Below the pieces are notes generated by a model. The model searched no databases and had not been told where the DNA came from. It saw only the letters and a program-made list of their open reading frames with translations. DNA of 64,000 nucleotides from Quercus robur (Eukaryota; Streptophyta; Magnoliopsida; Fagales; Fagaceae). Each line of letters begins with the position of its first letter. Position 1 is the stretch's first letter. The stretch is from positions 68,565,362-68,629,361 of the forward strand of contig NC_065535.1 in the NCBI RefSeq assembly GCF_932294415.1. The letters are read 5' to 3'. Of this stretch, positions 24,202 through 36,305 are shown one piece after another. The position numbers were made by a program, and so were the translations under genes.

Positions 24202-27200
24202 TTTATGAAATACAAATCAATTGCAAAATCTTATGGGTTAAATACTTGCAGGATCTCTGGTGCATGCATCAACAGCATGTCCCAGAAACGTTTATTGGGG
24301 TGATGATGGCTTTGAGAGGGATATATATATCCAGACAACCACTGTCACTGTTTTAGCAATGGATGGTCGGAGGCGATGGTTGGACATACAGAAACTGGTC
24401 AGCTTCTCCAGAGCATTAATCTACTGTCATAAAATAAATATTAATTCACTGTTTTTATTTTTTTCCCTGTAATTCATTCATTAGAGACCTGATTTTTTGG
24501 AGTTCAATTTTAACTGTCCCCCTCTTCATGCTAATGAGCTTTGGCCCAAATGGCACTTCCTCTTTCAACAAGAGTTGATGGAGGATGAGGTTCTAAGTTC
24601 AGAGCCCACTCAATGCGTGTGTAACTTACCAATTTTTTTTAAAAAAAAAAAAAAAAAAATTGACACCCTTTTCATGATTCATGCTTCCAAGGTAATCCCC
24701 CCCACAATAAACTTTTGTGCTATGTTGTTAACCTGGGGGAAAAAAAGTTATATAGAAGGTCAAAACTGTCCCTTGTTAAAATTGACTGTTTGGAGGATTT
24801 AATAACTGAGCTGAATTATCTTTTTTAGTCGCTGCGTTTAAAGATAATTTTTATCTTCTTATATTTAATCATGTTTGTAGTATCATTCATTATTTTGTTT
24901 CTTTGCATTCCTAAGCCAAAAGTTGCTAATAGTTCATCTGTGTGATGCAGGGGTCTAATGGGAAAAGCCACTTCATATTCGTGACAAACCTTGCTCCTTG
25001 TTCTGGGGTTAGACTTCATCTATGGCCTGAAAAGGGATTATCAACTTCAAGCTTGCCTCTGAGTAGTAGGGTTCTCGAGGTGACTTCAAAAATGGTGCCT
25101 ATTCCATCAGGACCTGCACCAACACAGGTACTAACTGTTGTGTTCATGATGATTTTTTAGGACTCACAGTCATGTTTTTATAACATGTGCCTCTTCCCAA
25201 CTTGAAGTGGATTTTATGTCTAGTCTGGGTGAAACATGTACTTTACAAAGTGGGAGGTTTAACATTTGTTGCCATCATGGGCTGATTGGACTGATAGATT
25301 TATTCTTCTGATGTGATTGGCATACTCATGTTTCCAAACCTGCTTATGTTTATCAGATTGAACCTGGGAGTCAGACTGAGCAACCTCCTCCATCGGCTGT
25401 CTTTCGGTTGGGGCCAGAGGATATGCATGGATTCAGATTTCTGACCATCTCAGTTGCACCCCGCCCGGTATTATTGGCCTTCATTCTTTTTATTAAGATT
25501 TTCTCTTTCGATCGCATCACGTGTACTGCATTGGAGAAGTAATTCTAAATTTCTTCTGCCTGTTTGATACTTTTTTTTGGCCAACTTGTCTATTTGATAC
25601 TTATTTTCATCTCATGGATGCCTTTTCCTGAGCATCAATAAAAAAATCCATGCAATGCCTTTGCTTTTCACATTGTTAATGACTTTTACCTTTTATTTTT
25701 CAGTAATGAAAGTGTAAATAAACATAGGAAAAGCTAAATGCCTCTTTACAAAATGATGGGTATGCGTCAAACTTTAAAAATTATTAACTTTGCCTTTTCT
25801 GTCTTGAATCTACAGTGAATGTTATTTTTGTTGTGGGTTTAAGGCCCATTGGGTGTATATAGACCTTACCATTCAAAATAAAAAGAATATAATGAAATTA
25901 TTTTCTGGGAACTTCTAAATTCAAGGACCATTTTGGCACATGGCTGTGATAAGCTCCTTAATGATGGAATGCTTTCGTGTTCTAAGAAAAAATGTGGTTG
26001 TATTTTCTTACGACTTTACCATGTTCTCATATGTTGCAATAAAGCATTGTTTTCTCCAGTATGCTAGGAATGTCTATTCTTGCCTCATCTTAAATAATTT
26101 TTATTTGTTGCAGTGCTGGATTTGTTCATTCTCAATCCACTTGAACACATACCATTTGATCTTCAACATTATTGATTAACATCTTTTTTTTGTTGAGAAT
26201 TCGTCATTTTCTTATAAATAAAATAATCAGTTGAGAGAATGGAGCACTTTTATCTTTTTCAACATAAATTTAAACTTGTCCGAAGCTGGTACGGATTGTT
26301 TCTGTAGTAATGGTGCTTTGTTGTTGGATATGATACTATAAAGTAGTCTGAGTGAAATGTGTGATGACAATTTGGTATGCAGACTGTCTCAGGCAGACCT
26401 CCACCAGCAGCATCCATGGCAGTTGGGCAGTTCTTTAATCCAGAGGAAGGAAAGATAGAGTTACCTCCCTTGTTGATGCTTCAATCTATCTATTCTCAGA
26501 AGGTTATTATCTTCATGAAGCAGCTTAATTACTTCTGGGAATCTGAAATCTTAGAAAATATATCTTTCCTTGCTTTATATTCAGTTCCATTAACTTAGCT
26601 GACTGAATTTTCACTGTTTCAAAATTTTAATGTGAAGCAGGATATGCTTGTGAAGGAGGATCACCCTCTTGTTCTCAATCTGTCTTTCACCATTAGCTTA
26701 GGCCTTCTACCTGCTACTTTGTCTTTGGAAACTGCAGGCTGTGGAATTAAAAATTCTGGGCTTCAAGATGAGGCTGCAGATGTAGAAAGCAGCAGTAAGG
26801 AATATATATCCGTGTTTCAATACTCAGTTTAAAATTCTATTTTTCCTTCTGTTTTTATGATTCTGCTGTAATAGTTTGATTTTCTTGGGTGTGCTTGTGT
26901 GGATGTGAACTATATGGAACTTTATTGACCTCATTCTAAGGTTTGCTAATGTTCATGGATTGCTGAATCCTTTATTTGAAGGTTCACACATTTACTTTGT
27001 TATGTTTACATTGATTATGTATAGATAAGCATTGCCAAATCTCTTTTCAGTGTGATGGTAAGATGTTTTTAATGCCAGATGTTAGATAGTTGTTTCTGAA
27101 AGTTGAACAGTGCATAAAGTGACTGTTTGATTGTGTTCACTGTATGTCCTGGTTTCTGAAAGTTGAACCACGCATCAAGCACAATACATTTATTTTTTAT

Positions 27201-30200
27201 GAATTTTCTAGTGAAGAAATAAATATGAGGAATGCCATTGCACCACAAACAATCTGTTAGGGTTCTGAAGAGCTTTACATTAATTTACCATGACAACTTT
27301 TTCCTGTGCAATATTTCATTGTCTCATTTGTATGTGTGCAAATATGTGTGTGGCATTTTGTGATTGAATTAGTTCGTATTGTGGAAGACAATAGAGAGTA
27401 AAATAATGAAAGAATTATTTGATATACAGAAATTTTTAGATAAAATACATTATACACTTAAGTTGGTGGTAGGCTAAGAAAACCTTAACTGATAGACTTA
27501 AATATCATCTACGTGTTCAAAAGAGTAAAGGTGATTAATCTTCGCAATTGTCAAAAAAAGTTATTGGAGGAGGTCGACTTGAGTATTCCGCATAAAAGGT
27601 GCCTGACTAGTTTCTGTTTGGGGGAGGTCCCTACATATCCTGGGTTTAAACTTCTTTTAAAACTCATTATTCCATTTCCAGAGTGCTTGAGGCTTTAACC
27701 TGGGTAAAACTTTGTAGACTTATTTGTGGTATTTTAGCTTTGAAACTAACATCTATGTTGTTTCTACTTCTTGAGAGACTGTAGTCCAACCTCATAGAAG
27801 TTTGACCCTTGATTAAAGGTCCTAAATTTAAGGCCGTTTCTGTTTGGTTTTTCCATTATTTGATGAATTTGACTATAATTTGGCTATGTTGACCAACAAT
27901 TTTTATGAGTGAGCCCTTTATTGCAGGGCTTTGTAAACTACGCTGTTTCCCCCCTGTAGCACTTGTGTGGGATGAAACATCTGGTCTTCATATATTTCCG
28001 AATATGTACAGTAAGAAAATTGTAGTCGACTCCTCACCGGCACTTTGGACTTCAACTATGGGTTCTGACAAAACCACGGTTTTGTTGCTGGTATGAGGTC
28101 ATCTAAATAAGTTTCTTGTCACTTAATATGATATTGGTATGAAACGGTAGCCGACTATAGTTTGTTTTCATAATTCATAATTAATAATCAAAGGTTTTTT
28201 CTTTTGCATTGGTCTGCTGCTCTGCAGGTAGACCCACATTGTTCGTATAAAACAAGCATTGCTGTCTCTGCCACTGCAGCTGCCGGCAGATTTTTGCTTT
28301 TGTATGGTCCACAGGTGATAGTTTTGACAGTGTTCTTGTGGATGTATGTTTTAATTTTCTGCATGACATTTGCCTACTGTGATTTTTATGTTTTAATGCT
28401 CATTTAGAAAACATCATACTCTTATCTGATTACTTTGGTGTCTTATCTTTATGTTCACCTTTATGGTTTCTTAGATTATTTTCCAGTTCTGGCTTGAATT
28501 AAGCTCTGGCTGAATAATTCTTATGAAAATTAATTATGAATATAAAGAAAGGGGATGGATTTACCCGACATAACCACACAAAGGCAAACTCTGCCATTTA
28601 GATAATATGGAACAGACTGGTAGGTAAGAAGAATTTCCAGTAGCCGTGTTACCCTATATACTTCATTATAATTTTGTGATTATAATTCCTTTATAGAGTT
28701 TTGACAATGAACTATTTGAATATCTAACTGCAACAATCTATGGGAAGATATTTTCCATGCAGTAGGTAGTTCTTTTGCAATAAAATACATTGCTTATTAA
28801 AAAATCTATTAAAAAATAGAAGAATCATCTAAAGATTCCAAGAAAACTATAAATGTCCAACTGTAGTGATTGTGGATGAAACCCTTGGGAAACACACACA
28901 ACTTACGATGTGGAAGACTTTTCTTTTTATAGAGGAATTTCCAGACAGTGATGTCCAAACAACTAACTTGATTGGGTTTGGCAATAATGAAGGGTAAATT
29001 GAATGTTTAATTCAGATGCATATCAGAAGCCAATCAACCCAAAACTTGGTTTATATACACTTGTATTTATGGTCTCTCAAATTTATTGCTTTCAATAGAG
29101 GGCTTGACAGGAGGCAACTAATACTTTTTCTGAATGTAGTTCACCATTATGAACTGCCCTGAATTCATAGCCCAAGGGCAATATAATGCCTAGATGCATA
29201 TTCTTCTTTCTACCCAAGTCCTTTTATTAATCAAGATAAGTGAACTAAGATACATTGATACATGTTATATGTTAAGGTTTGTGAATCTGTGTGGTGATTG
29301 TTTCTAGCTTGGACCAACAGGAGAAACAACTAATGATTTGTTATATCATATAATATAAAAATGTATTATAATCTGTTGGAGGGACCACAATTCGACTCCC
29401 TACAACTACTCTAAAAATAGACTTGCAAGGCGTGAAATCGAATGCCATAAAAAAAATTTGATTGTGTCTTCCTCATCACCAGTTGGTTTTGAGGTGGAAT
29501 GGTATAGCTCATGGTCCGACAAATGGTATTAGAGCCAAGGTCATGAGTTCAATTCATGGGGGTGTCATTGTGAGAGAGGGATTGTTGGAGAGACCACAAT
29601 TCGACTCCCTATAACCCCTCTAAAAACAGGCTCACGGGGTGTGATGTTGAATGCCATAAAAGATTTGAGTGTGTTTTTCACATCACCAATTAATTTTGAG
29701 GTGGAATAGCATAGCTCACGGTCCGACGTAATCCATTATTGAATTTCCATGATAGATGGTATATGCTTGTTAATATGGCTTTTATATCTCTCTTTTTCCC
29801 CTTTCCTTCTTATGTCTGGTTTGCTGTTTCTTTTTTGAATTAGAATTTGTGGATGTTTATGCTTCATATGATTGTATCCAATTATAGTTATCATGTTACT
29901 GAATTATATTCATGCAGATAATTGGTTTCTCCATTGCTGTAATCTTATTTGCTCTGATGCGACAAGCACGGGCTTGGGATCTTGATCTACCCATGCCATC
30001 AATGGTAACAGCTGTGGAAACCAATTTGAGAATGCCATTGCCATTTTTTCTCCTTGCCATCGTCCCAATTTTAGTCTCTTTGTTCCTGTCCTTTTTGATG
30101 TCCCAACCATTTCCTCCATTAGCTAGCTTCATCATCGTCTCAGTGATTTGTTATTTATTTGCAAATGGGTCCATTATCATCCTCGTTTTGGTGTCCCAAT

Positions 30201-33200
30201 TGGTCTTCTATGTGGCTGCCATTGTACATATTTTTATTAAGACAAGGTTAGTAGGATCTTTCTACCGATCATGTTATATAATGCAACTAGATGTGAGATA
30301 ATGTGTTCATCACTTTAAATAATAGAAAGGTTAAACGACTAATTTATTCCTCTAACTATTAGACAAAGTTCAATTTGGTTCCTTAATGATTAATTGTGAC
30401 GATTTAATCCCTGAATTTTCAAAATCAAGTCAATGTCATCCTTGGGTCTTCTCTTTATTTAAATTTTAACAGATTTAATAGTTGAATTGAGTTGATTTTG
30501 AAAATTTTACACTTTCCATAATAACTTTTAATTTATGTTCCATTTATCACATCAACAAATTTTGTTAAAATTGAAACGAAGAGGAGATCCAAAGATAAAA
30601 TTGACTTGATTTGAAAGTTGGGGGATTAAATCGACACCATTATTGGACCAAAGTAAACTTTACCCTAAAGTTAGAGGACCAAATTAGAAATTTAACATAC
30701 TCCTTCCGTCCCAATTTGTTTGTCCTGTTTGAAAAGTCAAACTTTTTAAGAGAACATAATTTATTGTCTTGTCTGTCTTATAAAAATGTATAAGTTTACA
30801 AAATTACCCTTAAATAAATTTATCAACTTAAAAAAAAAAAAGAGTTATTCTTAATGAGGCAACTAAAAAGTTGCCCCAATTAGATTGATTTTTTTAAATA
30901 TTTGTTAGTTTTCTTTTCAAATAGTTTTGAAAATAAAGTATGGGTATAATAGGAATATTAGTAAATTAATGAGTTTTACTTTTAGAAACAGGACAATATT
31001 TTGAGACATCCTAAAATGGAATAGAGGACAAACAAATTGGGACGGAGGGAGTAATAGATATTTTCAAAACTACCTTCCCCCCCCACCCTGCCCTCCCAAA
31101 AAAAAGAAAAAAAAGAAGAGGAGAATCTCTAAACTGTTTTTGGAAACTTTTGGTTTGCTCAGTTATTGGCTTATTGCAACATGGTTTCTGCATTATCTCC
31201 TTAGTCCTTAGTGATTAGAATCATGCCATCATGGTTTTATTAGAGATAATTTAGAAATCCCTTTTATTATTGAATGGCTAAAATGCTGAATGTCATCTTT
31301 AAAATTAACTCTTTTTTTTTTTTTTTTCAAATTTAAATTTTGTAATAAACTTTTATACTCTATTTCACTCTACGTCCTTAACTGTGTCACTTTTATTCAT
31401 GGGAATGCCACATAAAAATGTATATTTTCTCTGAACAGCTTTACATTGTATCTTATTTATTTGTACATGAGCTATTCATCTGGCTGCTAGGAATACCACT
31501 TTGTATACTGAATGGTAGGTATTAATGTTTTGCAGGTGGGAAGTGTGGGAAGGAAAAGTTAATTTTGCATGTGTTCGCTGGTTTATTAATCTGTCCTCCA
31601 GCTTTTTCTCATTAAAGGTAAACCTTAATTTCTTATACAAATGTGCAATTAGAAATTGGTTATGCACTAGAGGACTGAAATTTCTTGTGTACTATCATGT
31701 TATGTTCATTTCTGCTGCCATGCTGAAACAAGTGGGAAAGAAAAAAATTTATCCATATTTTTTTATTTATTTTTATTTTTTTGTGTGTTTTATTTCCTTC
31801 TATTTTAGTGGGCAAATGTTGACATGTTATATTTTTAGTGTCAGCCAAGCTAAAACTCATTGCATGTTGGATTTTTCCTTTTGATCTAATCCAATCATGA
31901 AACAGGTAGTAAGGGTTCTACAGGGCAATCCGTCACTTGTTACAGCTCTAGCTGCAATTATCTTGGTATTCTTGGTTCATCCAGCATTGGGATTATTTGT
32001 ACTTCTCTTCTCTCACTCTCTGTGCTGTCACAGTATGCTGTGCTGGTATGGTTCAAGTTTAAACTCATTTCTTGATTGTTCTTATGATGTTTGGATAAAT
32101 CAAGGAAATAAATTTGTGGCCTATTCATGGATTTGCATAACAATATGCTAGGCGCTACCTTTTCTGCCTTTGCTTTAATTTTTATTAAAGGAAATATTGC
32201 TTGCCAAAAGAGTGGCAAATGTATCTGTAAGAAATATCAAACAAATAATATTTTATGCTCACATATCAATAAAATTTCAATGCCTTGGCAAGTGAGTCTA
32301 ATACCTCTAACTTACCTAAAAAGTGATCACACGGTAAAAAGAAAATAAAAAAGGTTGGAAGCGGCTTGAAATTTTAATTCAGGGTATGCCAATGGACCCA
32401 ATGGACCCCATTGAACCCAAAAAAGTATGATATGTGAGCATAAATAGAGGCATCACAGAAAAGAATGGTATCATCAGCAAAAAGAAGGTGAGAAACACGG
32501 ATACCAGTCGAATTAGCAGGACCCACATGAAAACCCTGAATTAAACTCACTTGGGTATGCCATTGGGTTCTTTGTACAAAACAGCCTCTATTTGGAATCC
32601 GATCCTTGAGAGGATGGATAAGAAGCTTTCAGGCTGGAAGCGGCTTTATTTGTCAAAGGGTGGTAGACTTACCTTGCTGAAGAGTACCCTTTCAAGCCTT
32701 CCGACTTATTACCTTTCCCTTTTTACTATCCCTAAAGCTGTGGCAACCAGATTGGAATGCATTCAAAGGAACTTCTTGTGGGGTTCTTCAGTTGAGTGTT
32801 TCAAATATCCATTGGTGGCTTAGGAAAAGGTTTGCTTACCACGTGAGTTGGGTGGTTTGGGAATTCGGAAGTTGGCGACTTTTAATCAGGCCCTATTAGG
32901 GAAATGGCTTTGGAGGTATGGCCATGAAACCTCGCATCTGTGGCGTAGGGTCATTGCCATGAAATATGGGGAAGGAAAAGGGAGTTGGTGCACTAGAGCT
33001 TGTAGCAGGACTCATGGTTGTGGGTTATGGCGGAGCATTAGCGAAGGGTGGGAAACTTTCGCAAAGCATTTCTCTTTCGTGGTAGGGGATGGTGCTCGTA
33101 TTCTGTTTTGGCATGATAAGTGGACTGGGGATGTTCCTCTCAAAATTCTTTATCCTCGGTTATTTTTGTGTTCAGCTAATAAGGAGGCTAGGATCTCTGA

Positions 33201-34040
33201 GGTGTTAAGCCCTTCAGTGGGTGATAATGACAGAGTGTGGAGTTTAAGATTTCAGAGGGAATTCAATGATTGGGAGTTGGCGGATTCCTACTTCTTGCTT
33301 CATTTCATCCAAACCCAACTTCCTAGGGGTGGAGGGTGTGATAGACTTTGTTGGGACCTTAATGGCAGTGGGAAGTTCGATACTCGGTCCTTTTATCATA
33401 AGATTCGAAATGCAAATCCTTCCACCTTCCCTTGGATAGGAATTTGGAAAGTTAAGGTTCCTAAAAGGGTGGCTTTTTTTATGTGGACTGCAGCCCATGG
33501 GCAGATTCTAACTTTGGATAATCTTATGCTTCGTGGTCACCTTTTGGCAAATCGTTGTTGTTTGTGCTGTAGCAACGTGGAATCTGTGAACCACCTCTTA
33601 CTGTTCTGTCCGATAGCTCATTCTTTGTGGATGTATATGCTTCGGTTGTTTGGGATCGAATGGGTCATGCTAGGTTCAGTTGTGGACTTATTATTTTGCT
33701 AGTATCATTGGCTTGGGAAGCATAGCTCTGATATTTGGGATTTGGTTCCAGGTTGTTTAATGTGGACTATTTGGGCTGAATGGAATCGGCGGTCTTCTGA
33801 GGATGAGGAGAAAACTGTGGTTCAGTTATTAGAGTTATGTCAGTGGACACTCTTTGATTGGTCTAGATGTTGGGGTTATTCGGATTGTTCTACCCTTTTG
33901 GATTTTCTTTCATCTATTAGAATAGATTAGGGGCTGCTCCTGTCTTTTTAGTTCTTTTTCCTTTGTTCACTACCGTGAACCCTTTGTGTTTTTTTTTTTT
34001 TTTTGCTACTTTTTATTAATAATATTCTCTTCTTACTTAT

Positions 34041-34075
<35 letters not shown>

Positions 34076-36305
34076 TTAAACTTAAAATTTTAAAAACTTT
34101 GCCTATATGAGTCATTTGATTAAAAATGCATTAGCTTCTCTCCTCCAAATGCTGCATTGAATATGAATGGGATTTGGGCCCGACCTGGCTAGGAAATTTT
34201 GATATGATGTGCAAGATACCGGAAATGTAAAGGGAAAAACTTGTTCCCATAATCTGTTTGACTGTTGGGGAAATTATGACGCAACTGGAAAAGAGGCTGA
34301 TCCCTAGTGCACAGGATACATAAAACTTAATATGTCTAATGAGAACTAGCTCAAAATAAAAATAAGAGTAGTTTTCAAAAACCTTGAAATGGTGGAAAAC
34401 TGCTTGCACATGTAGCAGCATGAAGCATACACAAAGAGTCATGTGAATACTGAATCAGGCATTAATATATGGTCATTGGTTCTCTTCCTAGTAGCATTAT
34501 TGATTTTTAAATGGTATTTGATGGTCATCGGTCAATTTGGCATTAGTGTAGTGACAGTAATATTTTACAACCACAAGGAAATGTTGAATAGGATGGATCC
34601 TGATGGGGAATGTGCACATAAGGGCTTGTTTTCTGACTTGAGTCATCAGTGGATCCTATCATGTCCTTTTATTCCTTTGTTTTTTATTTTGGCCAAATTT
34701 ATACTTAAGTCAAATTATAAAAGTCTGATGAATATATAGGGATTCGTGGAAGCATTGACTTTAACAGTTGAAATGTATAAATTTTATTGCTTACTGCATA
34801 TAGGTTGCCAAAGTCTATAATCAAACCTTGTGTATGTATTGTTGTAAGATAATATTGAAATTTTCATGTGCATCTTTGCCTGTTACTATGATGACCCTAA
34901 GTGTTGCTTGATGTTTTTGTAACAGTTTTTTGACGGCTTCCTTTCGCAGTCATGCACGGAGAAAGGAATTATTTGATTATAAGAATAAAGGCAATGATGG
35001 GTCTCGGCAGTTTACATCCAAATCTGATGGAAGATCCAACCAGAGATTGCCTTTGGAAGAGAACAGTTCCAATAGTCCAGACTCTTCAAAAAGCTTTGGT
35101 GACACACAATTGGAGATCTTTCATCACCGGCATGGCTTGTTGATTTTGCATCTTGTTGCAGCACTAATGTTTGTTCCCTCACTTGCGGCTTGTTTGCAGG
35201 TATAAGATGATCCATTTCCTTGTCTAGCATGTGATTGCCATGGTTTATTGTTATGAAACTTGAGCCATTATCATCACTTCTATAAGTACATTGTAGTTTC
35301 AAACAGTTTTTTGAAAATGTATGTAAATGTCAGAATGCATCTAAAACAAACTGCAAATAACCACACATGCATGCATGCATGCATATATACATGCATATGT
35401 ATATACGTGCACGCGCGCACACACATATTTAATAGGACACTAAAGGCTGCCTCCCAAGTACGCAAGCAGTGACCAAAAATCTTGATATATTTATTCTTTT
35501 CTGTTTTGTTTGAAAACTTAACAATCTCTGATAGGTTTAGTTTTCTGTCAACATGCAATCAAATTCATTTGTGAATGTGTCTTATCATTCTTAATCTTGA
35601 TTTATAAGACCTAACTTGATATTGCGTCATAATAGACATGATGATCCATGTATATCACACAAATTCTGTCATACAGACAATGTAGTAATAAAATGTGTAA
35701 CTTGATTTTGGGTCATAATAGACATGATGATCGATGTATATCACACAAATTCTTTCATACAGACAATATAATAATAAAATGGGTGCTTTTCTCTTGGATA
35801 AATATTGCATGTGAATTCCTAGCTATATTAGAATTAAAACCTTCTACTTAGTTACCAAGGTGTGATGTTGCTTTGAGCTACAGAAGAAAATTCATTTAAT
35901 ATATATATATATATATATATATAAAACTTGAGCTTCTGGCTAGCCTTAACTAGGCATTTGTCCTGGTTGCAGAGAATGGGGATGGGTCAAAGCTTTCCTT
36001 GGTTCCTGGATACAGCTCTTTGCACTGGTGTCATCCTTCATGGAATTTGCCTTACAAAGCCAGAGTTTAATTGCTTCTTGTTCTCTTTCCCTAGCATCCG
36101 AAGTACAGAAGTGAGACTTGACTTTATCTATCTGGTTGCCGGATACTATTCCTTTCTGTGTGGCCTGGCCTTGGTTCCAGACAGAGTGTTTTATATCATG
36201 GCCGCTATTGGCATCATTTCCTTTGCTTTGAGAATTGTACACAGAAGGAACATCGAGAAGGGAGAGGTCTATATGGTGAGCCGAAAACATTCGCACAGAC
36301 ATTAG
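19468..36305 (+). CDS. PGAP1: GPI inositol-deacylase PGAP1, 18 exons, 1116 residues
   Basis: PGAP1 removes the inositol-linked acyl chain from GPI anchors in the ER, before GPI proteins leave for the Golgi. Exons: 19468-19758, 20307-20555, 21071-21261, 21376-21547, 22221-22358, 22434-22626, 24252-24397, 24951-25127, 25357-25467, 26383-26502, 26641-26794, 27927-28090, 28228-28314, 29918-30246, 31536-31617, 31906-32045, 34926-35199, 35973-36305; every junction keeps phase and the sum is 3351 nt. An N-terminal membrane segment (about residues 8-26) precedes the lumenal lipase domain, with [14 protein letters not shown] and the nucleophile Ser213 in [13 protein letters not shown] (codon 21167-21169). 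Several membrane helices fill residues about 715-1100. Intron 1 starts with GC. Length and order match plant PGAP1. The first ATG giving this signal-anchor was chosen as start. Confidence 0.95.
19805..19882 (+). mobile_element. Possible SINE 3' remnant in PGAP1 intron 1
   Basis: The stretch GAGGTCGCGTGTTCAAGACC resembles a pol III B box (GGTTCGANNCC). It is followed after a short tail by a run of 12 A. The A-box half is not clear, so only a truncated tRNA-derived SINE can be suggested. Confidence 0.35.
23183..23210. repeat. (CA)n microsatellite in PGAP1 intron 6
   Basis: A perfect CA dinucleotide run of about 20 bases followed by TATA. Confidence 0.8.
23792..24085. mobile_element. Tourist/Harbinger-like MITE in PGAP1 intron 6, TSD TTA
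   Basis: The 294-bp segment starts TACTGTGTTTGGC and ends CCAAAAATAGCC; TTA flanks both ends (23789-23791, 24086-24088). The ends are partly inverted copies (TGTTTGGC against GGCTATTTTTGG). The interior is rich in GGAAGGAA/TTCCTTTCC blocks and creates long but meaningless open frames on both strands. Confidence 0.6.
24155..24199. repeat. Poly(A) tract of about 45 in PGAP1 intron 6
   Basis: An uninterrupted A run just upstream of the exon 7 acceptor, about 50 bp before it. Its length may be an assembly estimate. Confidence 0.85.
24527..24662 (+). mobile_element. SINE-like retroposon in PGAP1 intron 7
   Basis: A box-like GGCCCAAATGGCACTTCC (near 24543) and a B box-like GAGGTTCTAAGTTCAGAGCC (near 24585) are spaced as in tRNA-derived SINEs. 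A T-run and then an A-run of about 18 close the element. A clean target duplication was not found. Confidence 0.45.
29374..29728 (+). mobile_element. Complete TRIM (miniature LTR retrotransposon), TSD TAATC, in PGAP1 intron 13
   Basis: Two LTRs of 148 bp (29374-29521) and 146 bp (29583-29728) begin TGTTGGAGNGACCACAATTC and end GGTCCGACA or GGTCCGACG. Next to the left LTR lies a primer-binding site TGGTATTAGAGCCA (29524-29537), which matches the 3' end of initiator methionine tRNA with one mismatch. A purine-rich GAGAGAGGGA precedes the right LTR. The internal part is only about 60 bp. The flanks carry TAATC on both sides (29369-29373, 29729-29733). No coding capacity exists, so it depended on proteins in trans. 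Confidence 0.88.
30328..30696. mobile_element. MULE-like MITE in PGAP1 intron 14
   Basis: The ends GTTAAACGACTAATTTATTC and, in reverse, GTTAAATTTCTAATTTGGTC form terminal inverted repeats that continue with CCTCTAAC. If the Stowaway element at 30700 is removed, the right flank reads ATAATAGAT, against ATAATAGAA on the left (30319-30327). That is an 8 of 9 match, as expected for a Mutator-type 9-bp duplication. The exact border is uncertain by two bases. Confidence 0.55.
30700..31051. mobile_element. Stowaway MITE 1 in PGAP1 intron 14, TSD TA
   Basis: The 352-bp element has terminal inverted repeats CTCCTTCCGTCCCAATTTGT and, in reverse, CTCCCTCCGTCCCAATTTGT, with one mismatch over about 27 bp. 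It is flanked by TA (30698-30699, 31052-31053). CTCCCTCCGTCCC with a TA duplication is diagnostic of Stowaway (Tc1/mariner) elements. MITE 2 at 60207 belongs to the same family in the opposite orientation. Confidence 0.92.
32252..32444. repeat. 17-bp inverted repeat at the LINE 5' junction
   Basis: TTTATGCTCACATATCA (32252-32268) recurs as its exact reverse complement at 32428-32444, next to the inverted reverse-transcriptase segment of the LINE. The left copy lies in intron sequence; the right copy is inside the rearranged insertion. Confidence 0.8.
32353..34072 (+). mobile_element. 5'-truncated, 5'-inverted LINE in PGAP1 intron 16
   Basis: The + strand from 32552 encodes [40 protein letters not shown] and onwards through the zinc-binding region ([12 protein letters not shown]...[20 protein letters not shown]) of an L1-type ORF2. 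A stop at 32821 replaces a Trp, and another at 33700 interrupts the end. A poly(A) tract (34042-34071) closes it. The 5' part, about 32430-32551, is inverted: on - it reads [20 protein letters not shown], the FADD catalytic motif of reverse transcriptase. Small direct copies of LINE sequence (GGTTGGAAGCGGCTT at 32353) precede it. It is sense-oriented in the host intron. A target duplication is not clear. Confidence 0.85.
35362..35428. repeat. 67-bp perfect purine-pyrimidine alternation in PGAP1 intron 17
   Basis: Every base alternates pyrimidine and purine from CACACATGCATGCATGC through ATATACGTGCACGCGCGCAC to ACACATAT, mixing CA, TGCA, TA and CG steps. Such tracts can adopt left-handed Z-DNA, best in the central ACGTGCACGCGCGCACACAC. 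Confidence 0.85.
35613..35784. repeat. 86-bp tandem duplication in PGAP1 intron 17
   Basis: Two adjacent units, 35613-35698 and 35699-35784, share TCATAATAGACATGATGATC and GTATATCACACAAATTCT with a few differences. Confidence 0.8.

Noticed and set aside
23755-24303. 182-codon frame in PGAP1 intron 6
   Set aside because: It runs through a MITE and a poly(A) tract of about 45 and then into exon 7; composition is low complexity.
29374-29728. Simple tandem repeat
   Set aside because: The two similar parts are separated by a primer-binding site and purine tract and bounded by a 5-bp target duplication, which fits a TRIM better.
32551-33930. Calling the reverse-transcriptase-related frame a host gene or a PGAP1 exon
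   Set aside because: It has a LINE ORF2 signature, in-frame stops, a poly(A) end and lies between PGAP1 exons 16 and 17, which join in phase without it.
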